Source: Niabella ginsenosidivorans
GTDB taxonomy: Bacteria; Bacteroidota; Bacteroidia; Chitinophagales; Chitinophagaceae
Assembly (NCBI RefSeq): GCF_001654455.1
Contig: NZ_CP015772.1
Span: 3,968,001-4,032,000, forward strand
DNA: 64,000 nucleotides
Reading direction: 5' to 3'
The translations under genes and the position numbers were made by a program. Of the stretch, positions 1 through 6,883 are shown in pieces; within the stretch, counting starts at the first letter, position 1; each line of letters starts with the position of its first letter. Under the pieces are notes generated by a model. That model was not told where the DNA came from. It was given only the letters and a program-made list of their open reading frames with translations, and ran no database searches.

Positions 1-362
1 GCGGTAATAGTAAATTCAAGCTTCCGTTTCATGCTGGGATCTGCTGTTCCGGAAGGAGTTTCCTCCTGCTGAACGCTCATCTCTACTTTCACCTTTTCCA
101 GTCGTTTCTCAAACCTGGTGATTGTTTTACCAATCGATATTAATATTTTCTCCTTTTGCTTATTCCGGTATGAAACATTATCAAAATCTTCATCCCATAA
201 TTTGTTGCCAAACTGCTCATCACTTAACAATTCCCCGAAAGAAGTGGTAAGCATTAAATGCAGATGGTGCGCTATAGAATCTTTTAGTGAGCATTTCCGG
301 ACCTCTTTCCGGCTCACAATATTTTCCAGCTCCAGAGGTAATTTATAATATGGATTCAACAT
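1..362 (-). CDS. GPW/gp25 family type VI secretion baseplate protein, TssE-like (partial, runs off the left edge)
   Basis: The reading frame is open from an ATG at 362 down to base 1, so at least 120 residues are present and the C-terminus is missing. The protein begins MLNPYYKLPLELENIV and continues with an SIAHHLHLMLTTSFGELL block, then QFGNKLWDEDF and a helix ending FEKRLEKVKVE. This pattern (a helix followed by a conserved G-x-x-x-WD-x-DF block) is that of GPW/gp25 wedge proteins, which include TssE of the contractile type VI secretion baseplate. In that family the protein helps anchor the sheath to the baseplate in the cytoplasm. The two genes upstream on the same strand (J-domain and small anchored protein) may be part of the same cluster, but no other T6SS gene lies in the window. 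The family call comes from motif recognition only; a phage-tail-like particle is the alternative. Confidence 0.72.
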   Translation of the reverse strand, partial: MLNPYYKLPLELENIVSRKEVRKCSLKDSIAHHLHLMLTTSFGELLSDEQFGNKLWDEDFDNVSYRNKQKEKILISIGKTITRFEKRLEKVKVEMSVQQEETPSGTADPSMKRKLEFTIT

Positions 363-457
363 GCCTGACACTTTGTATTTTGATTCAGATATTGCGATTT
401 GCCAGGCTCAAAAGATATTTTCTTGATAGGTAAACACGCGGTAGAGTTTAGGCTCCC

Positions 458-506
458 CTACGGCAAATATGATTTTTTTTGAGGGATTTTCCCAGTTTTG
501 CCGTAG
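458..506. repeat. Nested inverted repeat between the J-domain gene and the TssE-like gene
   Basis: CTACGGCAAA at 458-467 is repeated in perfect inverse as TTTGCCGTAG at 497-506. A smaller GGGATTTTCCC dyad lies near 483-493 inside the loop. The arms lie 58-106 bases past the stop of the J-domain gene and about 100 bases before the TssE-like start. They could form a long RNA hairpin that attenuates or stabilises the transcript. A T-run follows the element on the plus strand only, so it is not a standard terminator for the minus-strand operon. Confidence 0.5.
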
Positions 507-564
507 TTTTTTAAAAAAATTACCATTTTACAGGTACTTCTTTTATCTACTGAATTTTAAAGAA

Positions 565-1446
565 CTATTGCTGAAGATCTGCCGCATTTATCCACCCGGC
601 AACCTGATAGTTGGGATCCGCAATACTATGAAAAACAGCATAATAATAGTTTTTATACTTTTTTGAAACACTTACTTTGTTTCCGGCTGTCACATATTTA
701 TTGGTTTTGATGAGCTTCTGTGGATCCTCATAAAAAAATGCTTTGGGAGCCGATACGATCATTACTTTACTGGCAAGTGTAACCGCGCCATCGGGACCGG
801 TAGCTATTTTGTCCTTTGCCGGCGGCGCTTTAATCATCCAAACCACCGAACCTGCAATCAGTAAAAGACAAAGGGCAATCAGCGGCCAGTTATTCTTTTG
901 GGAAGCTGCTGCAGGCTTTTGCTGCTTTATCGTTTTAAAATTTTTTTCAGCTCTCAGGTATTCCTGTTTGGCTGTAATATAAGCAGGCACCTGCTCTTTT
1001 ATTGCAGCCATTTCCGCATCCTGATCTGTTGTTTCCTCAACAATGGGGGCCGGTTCTGCTGCTGCCTCTTCAAAAGCAGGCGCGTTTTCAGAAGGTTCCT
1101 CTTCTGCTTCGGGCCGGAATGGTTCCTTTGCAGGCTCCGGCTCTGCTGCTGAAGCCGTAGAGGCCGGTTCAGGGGGCGGCGGTGTTGCTGTTTCCTGGAA
1201 GGTTCTTTTTGCTGCCCGCTTGTGCTCATCATATACCTGGTCATATTCTGCGCGCAACTGAGGGTCACTCAATACTTCAAAAGCTTCAATGATCTTCTTT
1301 GACCAGTCTTCAAAATAAGTGTCCCCAACGTTTTTGTCGGGATGAAATTTCAGGATCAGTTTACGGTAAGCCGTTTTTATCTGCTCATCAGTTGCAGACC
1401 GGGGCACACCAAGCGTTTCGTAAAAATTTTTTAATGTTCCTGCCAT
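565..1446 (-). CDS. Membrane-anchored J-domain (DnaJ-like) protein with C-terminal SH3-like domain
   Basis: This 293-residue protein starts with a J-domain (residues about 7-70) carrying the essential HPD tripeptide at 35-37, so it should stimulate an Hsp70 (DnaK). A Pro/Glu/Ala-rich linker (about 85-140) follows, then a short charged helix. One transmembrane segment lies at about 187-205 ([19 protein letters not shown]). The C-terminal region (about 225-292) looks like a small beta-rich bacterial SH3-type domain. There is no G/F region, zinc finger or CTD, so this is a type III J-protein and not DnaJ itself. The predicted topology puts the J-domain in the cytoplasm and the C-terminal domain in the periplasm. 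It begins 3 bases after the stop of the 138-residue gene upstream and precedes the TssE-like gene, so one transcript is likely. Its client is unknown. Confidence 0.8.
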   Translation of the reverse strand: MAGTLKNFYETLGVPRSATDEQIKTAYRKLILKFHPDKNVGDTYFEDWSKKIIEAFEVLSDPQLRAEYDQVYDEHKRAAKRTFQETATPPPPEPASTASAAEPEPAKEPFRPEAEEEPSENAPAFEEAAAEPAPIVEETTDQDAEMAAIKEQVPAYITAKQEYLRAEKNFKTIKQQKPAAASQKNNWPLIALCLLLIAGSVVWMIKAPPAKDKIATGPDGAVTLASKVMIVSAPKAFFYEDPQKLIKTNKYVTAGNKVSVSKKYKNYYYAVFHSIADPNYQVAGWINAADLQQ

Positions 1447-1449
1447 TTT

Positions 1450-1866
1450 TTAGATGTCTTTCCAACCGTCTACCTTGTTATTAAGGAGTATAACTTCTGT
1501 ATGATTCTGTTTCCCGTTTGAACCTACCTGGTGGTACACCCATTTTTCTCCTGTACCGTTATAAACCGTTAAAGCGGCAGTTTCGGCAGGCTTTCCCCAG
1601 GCCATCAATAAAAACTCCGAAGGCATACCAACAGAAATCATTCCATCTTTTATATCCTGTATGTATTTTTTACCAAATTTCTTATCGATCTGCTCAAACA
1701 GGGATTGCTCCAGCTTTTCATAAGCCGTTTTTTTTTGTGCCAGCTCTAAAGAAGCCTTTTCAAGTACCGGATCCGGAGGATGCGGCAGCCTGTCGGCCCT
1801 GTTTAAAAACAAAAACACCATAAAACCGGCTGCAAGGGCTATAATCAGTATCGGTATCAGGAGCAT
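1450..1866 (-). CDS. Small membrane-anchored protein with a BamE/SmpA-like motif
   Basis: This 138-residue protein has an N-terminal hydrophobic segment (about residues 3-21), which is a signal anchor without a clear cleavage site. A helical stretch follows to about residue 75. The C-terminal part reads GMISVGMPSEFLLMAWGKP and then VYNGTGEKWVYHQV. The G-M-x-x-G-M-x-x-x-x-x-x-x-WGKP spacing resembles the small BamE/SmpA-type fold, but that is a motif resemblance only. It is the first gene of the minus-strand operon leading into the J-domain and TssE-like genes, and a well-formed promoter lies 47 bases upstream. I do not recognise a specific family; a role in envelope assembly is inference. Confidence 0.65.
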   Translation of the reverse strand: MLLIPILIIALAAGFMVFLFLNRADRLPHPPDPVLEKASLELAQKKTAYEKLEQSLFEQIDKKFGKKYIQDIKDGMISVGMPSEFLLMAWGKPAETAALTVYNGTGEKWVYHQVGSNGKQNHTEVILLNNKVDGWKDI

Positions 1867-1912
1867 ATTGTATTTCAGATGGTTTTACAGATTAACAAAA
1901 AGTTATACCTTT

Positions 1913-1943
1913 CAAAGATAACTGCAATCAGCAAAAAAACAAA
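1913..1943 (-). promoter_or_regulatory. Bacteroidota-type promoter for the small-protein/J-domain/TssE-like operon
   Basis: Read on the minus strand, TTTG (plus 1940-1943) is followed after exactly 19 bases by TATCTTTG (plus 1913-1920). This matches the -33 TTTG / -7 TAnnTTTG promoter consensus of Bacteroidota at the usual spacing. The first ATG downstream is at 1866, giving a leader of roughly 40 bases. Confidence 0.68.
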
Positions 1944-1977
1944 TTCCTTTCCCACAACAGCGGTTAACGGCAAAATT

Positions 1978-2016
1978 TTTTTGTTTTGTTAAAATATTTA
2001 GTATTTTGCACTAAAA
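1978..2016 (+). promoter_or_regulatory. Promoter and candidate operator of the S24 repressor gene
   Basis: The stretch holds a TTG (1981-1983) and a near-consensus -7 box TATTTTG (2002-2008, one base short of TAnnTTTG). Two dyads overlap it: AAAATA-N5-TATTTT (1991-1996/2002-2007) and TTTAGT-N7-ACTAAA (1997-2002/2010-2015). Symmetric sites sitting on the -7 box would let the encoded dimeric repressor control itself. This is inference from symmetry and position. Confidence 0.42.
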
Positions 2017-2025
2017 TTATTAGCC

Positions 2026-2775
2026 ATGTCAGTTGCCAACAAAAATCTGAAGTATCTAAGAAAGCTCAGGGGCTGGACACAGGATGAATTTGCCAATAAA
2101 TTAAACATCAAACGTTCCCTGCTGGGCGCATACGAAGAAGAGCGTGCTGAGCCCCGCCTGGAGGTGCTGGAAACCATCTGCGATATTTTTAAGCTGACGC
2201 TTGATGAAATTCTGAGAAAAGATCTGAGCGCAAATACTGATAATTATCTTGCAAAACGCCGCGCTCTTAAGCTTTCCAACACAGCCGCCCGCATTCCGTT
2301 TGTTCCTGTAAAAGCTGCGGCCGGGTATCTGAACGGGTATGCAGATCATGAATTTATTGATGAGCTGAACACGTTTACATTGCCCATGGTAACCGGCGGT
2401 AATTACCGTGCCTTTGAAATTATTGGTGATTCCATGCTTCCTACACCCAGTGGCTCTATTATAGTAGGAGAAAAGGTGGAGGCTCTTGATCATGTAAAGA
2501 ATAACACCGCCTGTGTTGTTGTTTCAAAGAATGACGGGATCGTTTATAAGCGCATTCAGAAAAACGGGAAAGCCAGGAACAAAATATTACTGCTAAGTGA
2601 TAATCCAACTTTTCAGCCTTATTCCATCAGCTCGGAAGATGTGCTGGAAATGTGGGAAGCCCAATTCATTATCTCAAAAACCAATACTGCCCAGGGGTGG
2701 AATGTTGGTCAGTTAGTAAATATTGTGGCAGACCTGCAACAGGAAGTGGCCGGTATGAAAAAGAAAATGAACTGA
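2026..2775 (+). CDS. XRE-family repressor with LexA/CI-type S24 peptidase domain
   Basis: The protein (249 residues) has an N-terminal Cro/CI helix-turn-helix (about 6-62; KLRGWTQDEFANKL then SLLGAYEEER). A linker follows, then an S24 autopeptidase domain from about residue 95. The serine of the catalytic dyad is in IIGDSML and the lysine in GIVYKRI, both at the positions expected for LexA/CI. An Ala-Gly pair in VKAAAGYLNGY is a plausible self-cleavage site. In this family, cleavage inactivates the repressor after DNA damage or another signal. It stands alone, divergent from the J-domain operon, with no phage genes nearby, so it is probably a resident chromosomal regulator. The regulon cannot be read here; candidate operators overlap its own promoter. 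Confidence 0.87.
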   Translation: MSVANKNLKYLRKLRGWTQDEFANKLNIKRSLLGAYEEERAEPRLEVLETICDIFKLTLDEILRKDLSANTDNYLAKRRALKLSNTAARIPFVPVKAAAGYLNGYADHEFIDELNTFTLPMVTGGNYRAFEIIGDSMLPTPSGSIIVGEKVEALDHVKNNTACVVVSKNDGIVYKRIQKNGKARNKILLLSDNPTFQPYSISSEDVLEMWEAQFIISKTNTAQGWNVGQLVNIVADLQQEVAGMKKKMN

Positions 2776-2803
2776 GTTTTTTTATTTTTTTTTATAGAGC
2801 AGG

Positions 2804-2836
2804 CAGGAGCTAATCATCGCTCCTGTTTATTTTTTT
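2804..2836 (+). terminator. Rho-independent terminator after the S24 repressor gene
   Basis: CAGGAGC (2804-2810) and GCTCCTG (2819-2825) form a 7-bp stem with an 8-base loop, followed at once by TTTATTTTTTT. The hairpin overlaps the last codons of the convergent arfB gene. The T-tract lies on the plus-strand side. Confidence 0.75.
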
Positions 2837-3211
2837 ACGGCTTTCCTTTAATTGCCCTTTGCGCTTTTTTGCATGGATCCGGTGTTCCACAGCAGCTTTT
2901 GAAATACCCGTAGCAATGCGAGCTTTCTTTTTGCGAAGCGCAGCTGTTATTATTTGGTTGATCTTCATAATGGCATCTGCCTTATTCTCCAGTTGGGTGC
3001 GGTAGGTTTGCGATTTTACCTGTAAATACCCTCCCGAGACTATCTTTCTGCCTGATTTTTCTTTTAGTATTGCTTTTTGCGCTTCGGTCAGGATGGCAGA
3101 ATCATCTATATGAAACAGTGCAATTACTGCGGTTTCCACCTTATTTACGTGCTGCCCTCCTTTACCGCCGCTACGGGTGGTTTTAAACTGAAGCTCTTTA
3201 GAAACATCCAT
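2810..3211 (-). CDS. arfB: Alternative ribosome-rescue factor ArfB (peptidyl-tRNA hydrolase, YaeJ-type)
   Basis: This 133-residue protein has the class I release-factor catalytic core at its N-terminus. The GGQ tripeptide is at residues 18-20 within RSGGKGGQHVNKVET. The C-terminal tail is rich in Lys/Arg (AALRKKKARI... KKRKGQLKESRKKI), as in ArfB, where the tail enters the empty mRNA channel of stalled ribosomes. The enzyme hydrolyses peptidyl-tRNA on non-stop complexes in the cytoplasm. Its length matches ArfB rather than a full release factor, since there is no codon-recognition domain. It is convergent with the S24 repressor gene, and their ends share the terminator hairpin. Confidence 0.9.
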   Translation of the reverse strand: MDVSKELQFKTTRSGGKGGQHVNKVETAVIALFHIDDSAILTEAQKAILKEKSGRKIVSGGYLQVKSQTYRTQLENKADAIMKINQIITAALRKKKARIATGISKAAVEHRIHAKKRKGQLKESRKKINRSDD

Positions 3212-3507
3212 AATAAAGCATTTAAACGCTAAAACTACTTCAATATTTCCCGACGGCCTAAACGCTGCAAAACATTTCTGGATTTTATACAGGCCTTATG
3301 AACCCTATAAGCCCCTGCTGTTTCACAGCCTGTTCCTTACGTTTTACGTCCTCCGGATATATTATGCATTGGTGCGCAGATTCTGGATTACGATGTGGTT
3401 TGAAATTTTGGCAATATCGATCGTTTTGACCCTGTATATCTATGTGTTCACATTAATGCGCTGCCTGCATGTTTGTATCATTAATTTTGAAGCATTATCT
3501 TACAGTT

Positions 3508-3960
3508 ATGAAAGTAGTCATTCAAAGAGTGCTGGAAGCCAGTATTATGATTGATGGCGTCCTTTTTTCATCCATCTCAGAAGGGCTGATGGTCTTACTG
3601 GGGATTGAAGATGCGGATACGGATGAAGATATTCACTGGCTCAGCCAGAAGATAATACAGCTCAGGATTTTTGACGATGACAAAGGCGTTATGAACCTCT
3701 CTTTAAAAGAGGTCCAGGGCGAATTACTGCTGATAAGCCAGTTTACGCTGCACGCCTCCACAAAAAAAGGGAACCGCCCCTCTTATTTAAAAGCAAGCAA
3801 GCCCGGTTTTGCAATTCCCGTTTATGAAAAAATGATCCGGCAATTACAAACGGACCTGGGAAAAGAAATCAAGACCGGCGTTTTTGGTGCAGACATGAAG
3901 GTACGATTAATCAACAACGGGCCGGTAACCATCATTATCGATTCAAAAAATAAAGAATAA
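3508..3960 (+). CDS. dtd: D-aminoacyl-tRNA deacylase
   Basis: The protein is 150 residues from the ATG at 3508, which gives the standard N-terminus MKVVIQRVLEASI; an in-frame ATG 13 codons upstream adds unrelated residues. The DTD signatures are present: LLISQFTLHA around residues 74-83 (the SQFT catalytic segment) and NNGPVTI near residue 139, which holds the Gly-cisPro motif that excludes L-aminoacyl-tRNA. The enzyme removes D-amino acids (and glycine) mischarged on tRNA in the cytoplasm. The MazG-like gene starts 5 bases after the stop, so the two are probably co-transcribed house-cleaning enzymes. Confidence 0.95.
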   Translation: MKVVIQRVLEASIMIDGVLFSSISEGLMVLLGIEDADTDEDIHWLSQKIIQLRIFDDDKGVMNLSLKEVQGELLLISQFTLHASTKKGNRPSYLKASKPGFAIPVYEKMIRQLQTDLGKEIKTGVFGADMKVRLINNGPVTIIIDSKNKE

Positions 3961-3965
3961 AAATC

Positions 3966-4304
3966 ATGACAATAAGCGAGGCGCAGGCAGCAGTAGACCA
4001 CTGGATAAAAACGGTTGGTGTAAGGTATTTTAGTGAACTGACGAATATGGCCATTTTAACGGAGGAAACGGGGGAACTTGCAAGGCATATTGCCCGTATT
4101 TACGGCGATCAGTCTTACCGGAAACCGGAAGATGAAAAAAATGCAAAAACAATGATGGCCGATGAAATGGCCGATGTGCTTTGGGTGCTGCTTTGCCTGG
4201 CGAACCAAACAGGTGTGGACCTGACAAAAGCACTGGAAAAGAATTTTGAGAAAAAAAATATCAGGGATTTTGACCGCCATGCAAATAATGAGAAACTAAA
4301 ATAA
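3966..4304 (+). CDS. MazG-like nucleotide pyrophosphohydrolase
   Basis: A 112-residue all-alpha protein of single-domain MazG type. It shows the metal-binding EExxE motif (EETGELA, near residue 33) and the second motif DEMADVLW (about residue 86), the residues that coordinate Mg2+ in dUTPase/MazG-superfamily enzymes. The family hydrolyses (d)NTPs to monophosphate and pyrophosphate; the exact substrate cannot be read from sequence. It follows dtd with a 5-base gap and is convergent with the glycosyltransferase gene 4 bases away. Confidence 0.88.
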   Translation: MTISEAQAAVDHWIKTVGVRYFSELTNMAILTEETGELARHIARIYGDQSYRKPEDEKNAKTMMADEMADVLWVLLCLANQTGVDLTKALEKNFEKKNIRDFDRHANNEKLK

Positions 4305-4308
4305 AGCT

Positions 4309-5505
4309 TTACGAAGAAGGGCCTTCTACCGGCTGGTGCTTCAAAAGTTTGTGTAAAGCGGCAAAAACCTCTTCGGCGCTTACGGTACTCAGGTCCCTGG
4401 TTACGGGTGTATAATGCCAGAACGGCTGCTGTTTATTTGCCTTCCATTTTTTAAGAAACGGTTTGGCATAAACGGTTTTTGCATTTTTTATACCAGCTTC
4501 TTCATAAGTGGTAAAACGTGGATAGTTATTTCCCCCCGAAACAATAATAACTGGTGTGTTACATGAAATAGCAAGATGAGCGGCCATAGAATCATTACAA
4601 ACAGCAGCATCGGCATTTTCCATCCAACCGATTACCTCAGTCAATGTGGTTTTTCCTGTAATATTTATAGCCCCTGTCATTTTTTCTATGTCTGCAGCTA
4701 ATGCTGCATCTGCAGTACTGCCGGCAATTACTGCTTTTGGTAAACTGTTCTGTTGAATAAACTGTACGAACCGGACCCATTGGCTTACAGGCCAACGCCT
4801 GCTTTTATGAGCAGCGCCGATGCACAGTAATATATATGGCGTTTCTATCAAAGGGCCGGAACCGGTCCGTTTTATTTCAGGACGGCAAATGTTCCATTCT
4901 ATACCTGTGCTCCACTTTACAAATGCTTTGTTAAAATCAAATTCATGTAAAACCGGGTCATTTTTAAATAACTGTTTGTAGCACTGATCTGAGAGACTGT
5001 TTATATACGGATTTTTAAAAGTATTGCCTGCCGCACGGCTATCAGGTGCGCCGGCGGCCAGCATGCAAATATCATCCAGTAAAAGCGGCCTTGTCCTGGA
5101 AGGGTTGATGACCACATCAAACTGCCCGTTGCGCAATTGCTGCCATAACTCATTTCTGTAATCCGCATTGTTGAAATAATGTTTCTTGTCTACCCATATT
5201 GCGTTATCAGCAAATGACTGATCCAGCATGTCGAACAGTGGTTTTACAACGCCATTTCCCAAAAAAGTGATCTCATATTGGCTCCAGGCTGCAGACTGTT
5301 TATATGCCGGCAAAAAATTACGAAACAATAAATAATCGCCTATATCATCCAGACGGATCAGTAGCAGCCTTTTCGCCCCGTCTTTCCTGCGCGGTACCGG
5401 CAGTTTTTCCAATGAGCGCTTCCAATCCAAAAATAGTGCTGCCAGGCGTCTATCCGCTTTGGCTCTTTGAATTTTACGAAGTATAACAGAAATATCCCGG
5501 ATCAT
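4309..5505 (-). CDS. Glycosyltransferase family 9 (heptosyltransferase-like)
   Basis: The protein is 398 residues from the ATG at 5505; a TTG 18 codons upstream (5559) is an alternative start. It has the GT9 two-domain layout: an N-terminal LLLIRLDDIGDYLLF strand-loop, a mid-protein ILLCIGAAHKSRRWP segment, and the donor-site motif CNDSMAAHLAISCNTPVIIVSG-like block near the C-terminus (NDS-x-x-x-HLA). GT9 enzymes add heptose or related sugars to lipopolysaccharide or lipooligosaccharide at the cytoplasmic face of the inner membrane. It is downstream of the TlpA-like gene on the same strand. The acceptor and sugar are unknown. Confidence 0.85.
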   Translation of the reverse strand: MIRDISVILRKIQRAKADRRLAALFLDWKRSLEKLPVPRRKDGAKRLLLIRLDDIGDYLLFRNFLPAYKQSAAWSQYEITFLGNGVVKPLFDMLDQSFADNAIWVDKKHYFNNADYRNELWQQLRNGQFDVVINPSRTRPLLLDDICMLAAGAPDSRAAGNTFKNPYINSLSDQCYKQLFKNDPVLHEFDFNKAFVKWSTGIEWNICRPEIKRTGSGPLIETPYILLCIGAAHKSRRWPVSQWVRFVQFIQQNSLPKAVIAGSTADAALAADIEKMTGAINITGKTTLTEVIGWMENADAAVCNDSMAAHLAISCNTPVIIVSGGNNYPRFTTYEEAGIKNAKTVYAKPFLKKWKANKQQPFWHYTPVTRDLSTVSAEEVFAALHKLLKHQPVEGPSS

Positions 5506-5571
5506 TAATAACAAAAATCGGAATATGTTATTATATCCTGAAAAGAAAAAATCCGGCAAGTGCAGCTTCGT

Positions 5572-6147
5572 TTACCGGCCCAGCAGGGTTTTTATCTGGC
5601 GGTACAAAAGCCCGCGGTCGCCGGGGCGCAGCATTTTGCTGTTTAAAACAACTCCGTTCTGATCCAGCAGCACATATCTTGGAATACTAAAGCCGCCGTT
5701 CTGTTTCCAGATAACCCTGGAAAGGTCATATTGCAATGCATTGTTTGCGCGCATATGCAGGCCACCTACTTTAAAGTATTTCAGTAACCGCTTCCATTGA
5801 TCCTCCTGCCCGTTATCATCCATGGAAATATACAACATCTGCACACCCTGTTCCTTTAAGAACGTGGTCAGCGAGTCTTTATAATAAAATTCTTTCCTGC
5901 AGGGACCACACCAGCTTGCCCATAGATCAATAAATACGGGGGTGCCCTTTAATTTTTCTTTTAATTGCTTAAAGGAATTTATCTGATCATAACCCGGTAA
6001 AAATACCAGGTCCGGGGCATAATCATCTCCGGCTGTCTTTTGAACTGCAATAGAATCCCCCGCTGCCGCCGGATCAATCTGAGCCAGGGCTGTATTATTG
6101 ATTACGCCAACAAAAAGCATCAGGATCAAAAAACGTTTCACATCCAT
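5572..6147 (-). CDS. TlpA-like thioredoxin-fold envelope protein
   Basis: The protein has 191 residues from the ATG at 6147; a TTG at 6162 would add five residues. It opens with a signal peptide (MDVKRFLILMLFVGV...ALAQ). The thioredoxin domain carries the redox motif WCGPC (in DLWASWCGPCRKEF) and a conserved proline near IPRYVLLDQNG, as in TlpA/ResA-type proteins. It should act in the periplasm as a thiol-disulfide oxidoreductase, perhaps in cytochrome c maturation or oxidative protection. It lies between the barrel-like gene and the glycosyltransferase, all on the minus strand with short gaps (20 and 66 bases). Confidence 0.88.
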   Translation of the reverse strand: MDVKRFLILMLFVGVINNTALAQIDPAAAGDSIAVQKTAGDDYAPDLVFLPGYDQINSFKQLKEKLKGTPVFIDLWASWCGPCRKEFYYKDSLTTFLKEQGVQMLYISMDDNGQEDQWKRLLKYFKVGGLHMRANNALQYDLSRVIWKQNGGFSIPRYVLLDQNGVVLNSKMLRPGDRGLLYRQIKTLLGR

Positions 6148-6182
6148 ACTTTCACCAAACAAAGGAATAACGAGGGCGCTCT

Positions 6183-6866
6183 TTAATACCGTCCATACCT
6201 GTTTTGGAAAAGGGCTACGTTTATGCCTGCCCGTACTATAGGAATGATCCGCACGTGCTCTTCCCCGTTGGGCCCGTAATCCACATCAACGTAGGGACTG
6301 TTGCGGTCTTTAAGCACATCTGCCAGTATGGATACATAAAAAAAGGTTGAATTGCCTTTTGCTCTTCCCAGGCAGTAACCGCCACCTAACAATAATGAAG
6401 GAGCATTGGCATTATAGCTTCCGGACGGTCTTACACTTCTGGGAGAAGCTGTATAACGCTCACTGGTAAAATTTTCTTCAAACTGCGCCTGTAAGAACAG
6501 GAAATTAACAGGATACCCTCTTACAAAAACACCAGGCCCATATACATGCTGCCGCAGCTTATCGTCATAATCATATATATCCCTGGCGCCGGTATAAACA
6601 TAGTTAAGTACAATTCCGCCGTCAAAATAATCATTAAAGGCATATCCCAGCATCGGGTTAACTCCCAATACCGTTCCGCCGGAATAAAAGGAGGCAGTAA
6701 CACCTCCGCCGGTAAACAGCCGTTCTTTTTTAAACCCTTTTTCCTGGTAAGGTTTTATATAACCACGGTCCTGTACAGCAACAGAATCATCCTGGGCCAT
6801 AGCCGGTACAATTATTAATAAAAAGGTTATGCTAAGCACAAAGGCTATGCCTGCTGATTTTTTCAT
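6183..6866 (-). CDS. Secreted protein, probable small outer-membrane beta-barrel
   Basis: This 227-residue protein has a clear signal peptide (MKKSAGIAFVLSITFLLIIV...AMAQ). The mature part is rich in Gly, Tyr and Phe with alternating hydrophobic strands (for example NPMLGYAFNDYFDGGIVLNY and VFVRGYPVNFLFLQAQFEEN), as in 8-stranded outer-membrane barrels. It ends RAGINVALFQNRYGRY, with no strict C-terminal Phe. No enzyme motif is visible. It lies 20 bases upstream of the TlpA-like gene on the same strand. I do not recognise a named family. Confidence 0.7.
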   Translation of the reverse strand: MKKSAGIAFVLSITFLLIIVPAMAQDDSVAVQDRGYIKPYQEKGFKKERLFTGGGVTASFYSGGTVLGVNPMLGYAFNDYFDGGIVLNYVYTGARDIYDYDDKLRQHVYGPGVFVRGYPVNFLFLQAQFEENFTSERYTASPRSVRPSGSYNANAPSLLLGGGYCLGRAKGNSTFFYVSILADVLKDRNSPYVDVDYGPNGEEHVRIIPIVRAGINVALFQNRYGRY

Positions 6867-6883
6867 AAAAGAAGATTTATTTT

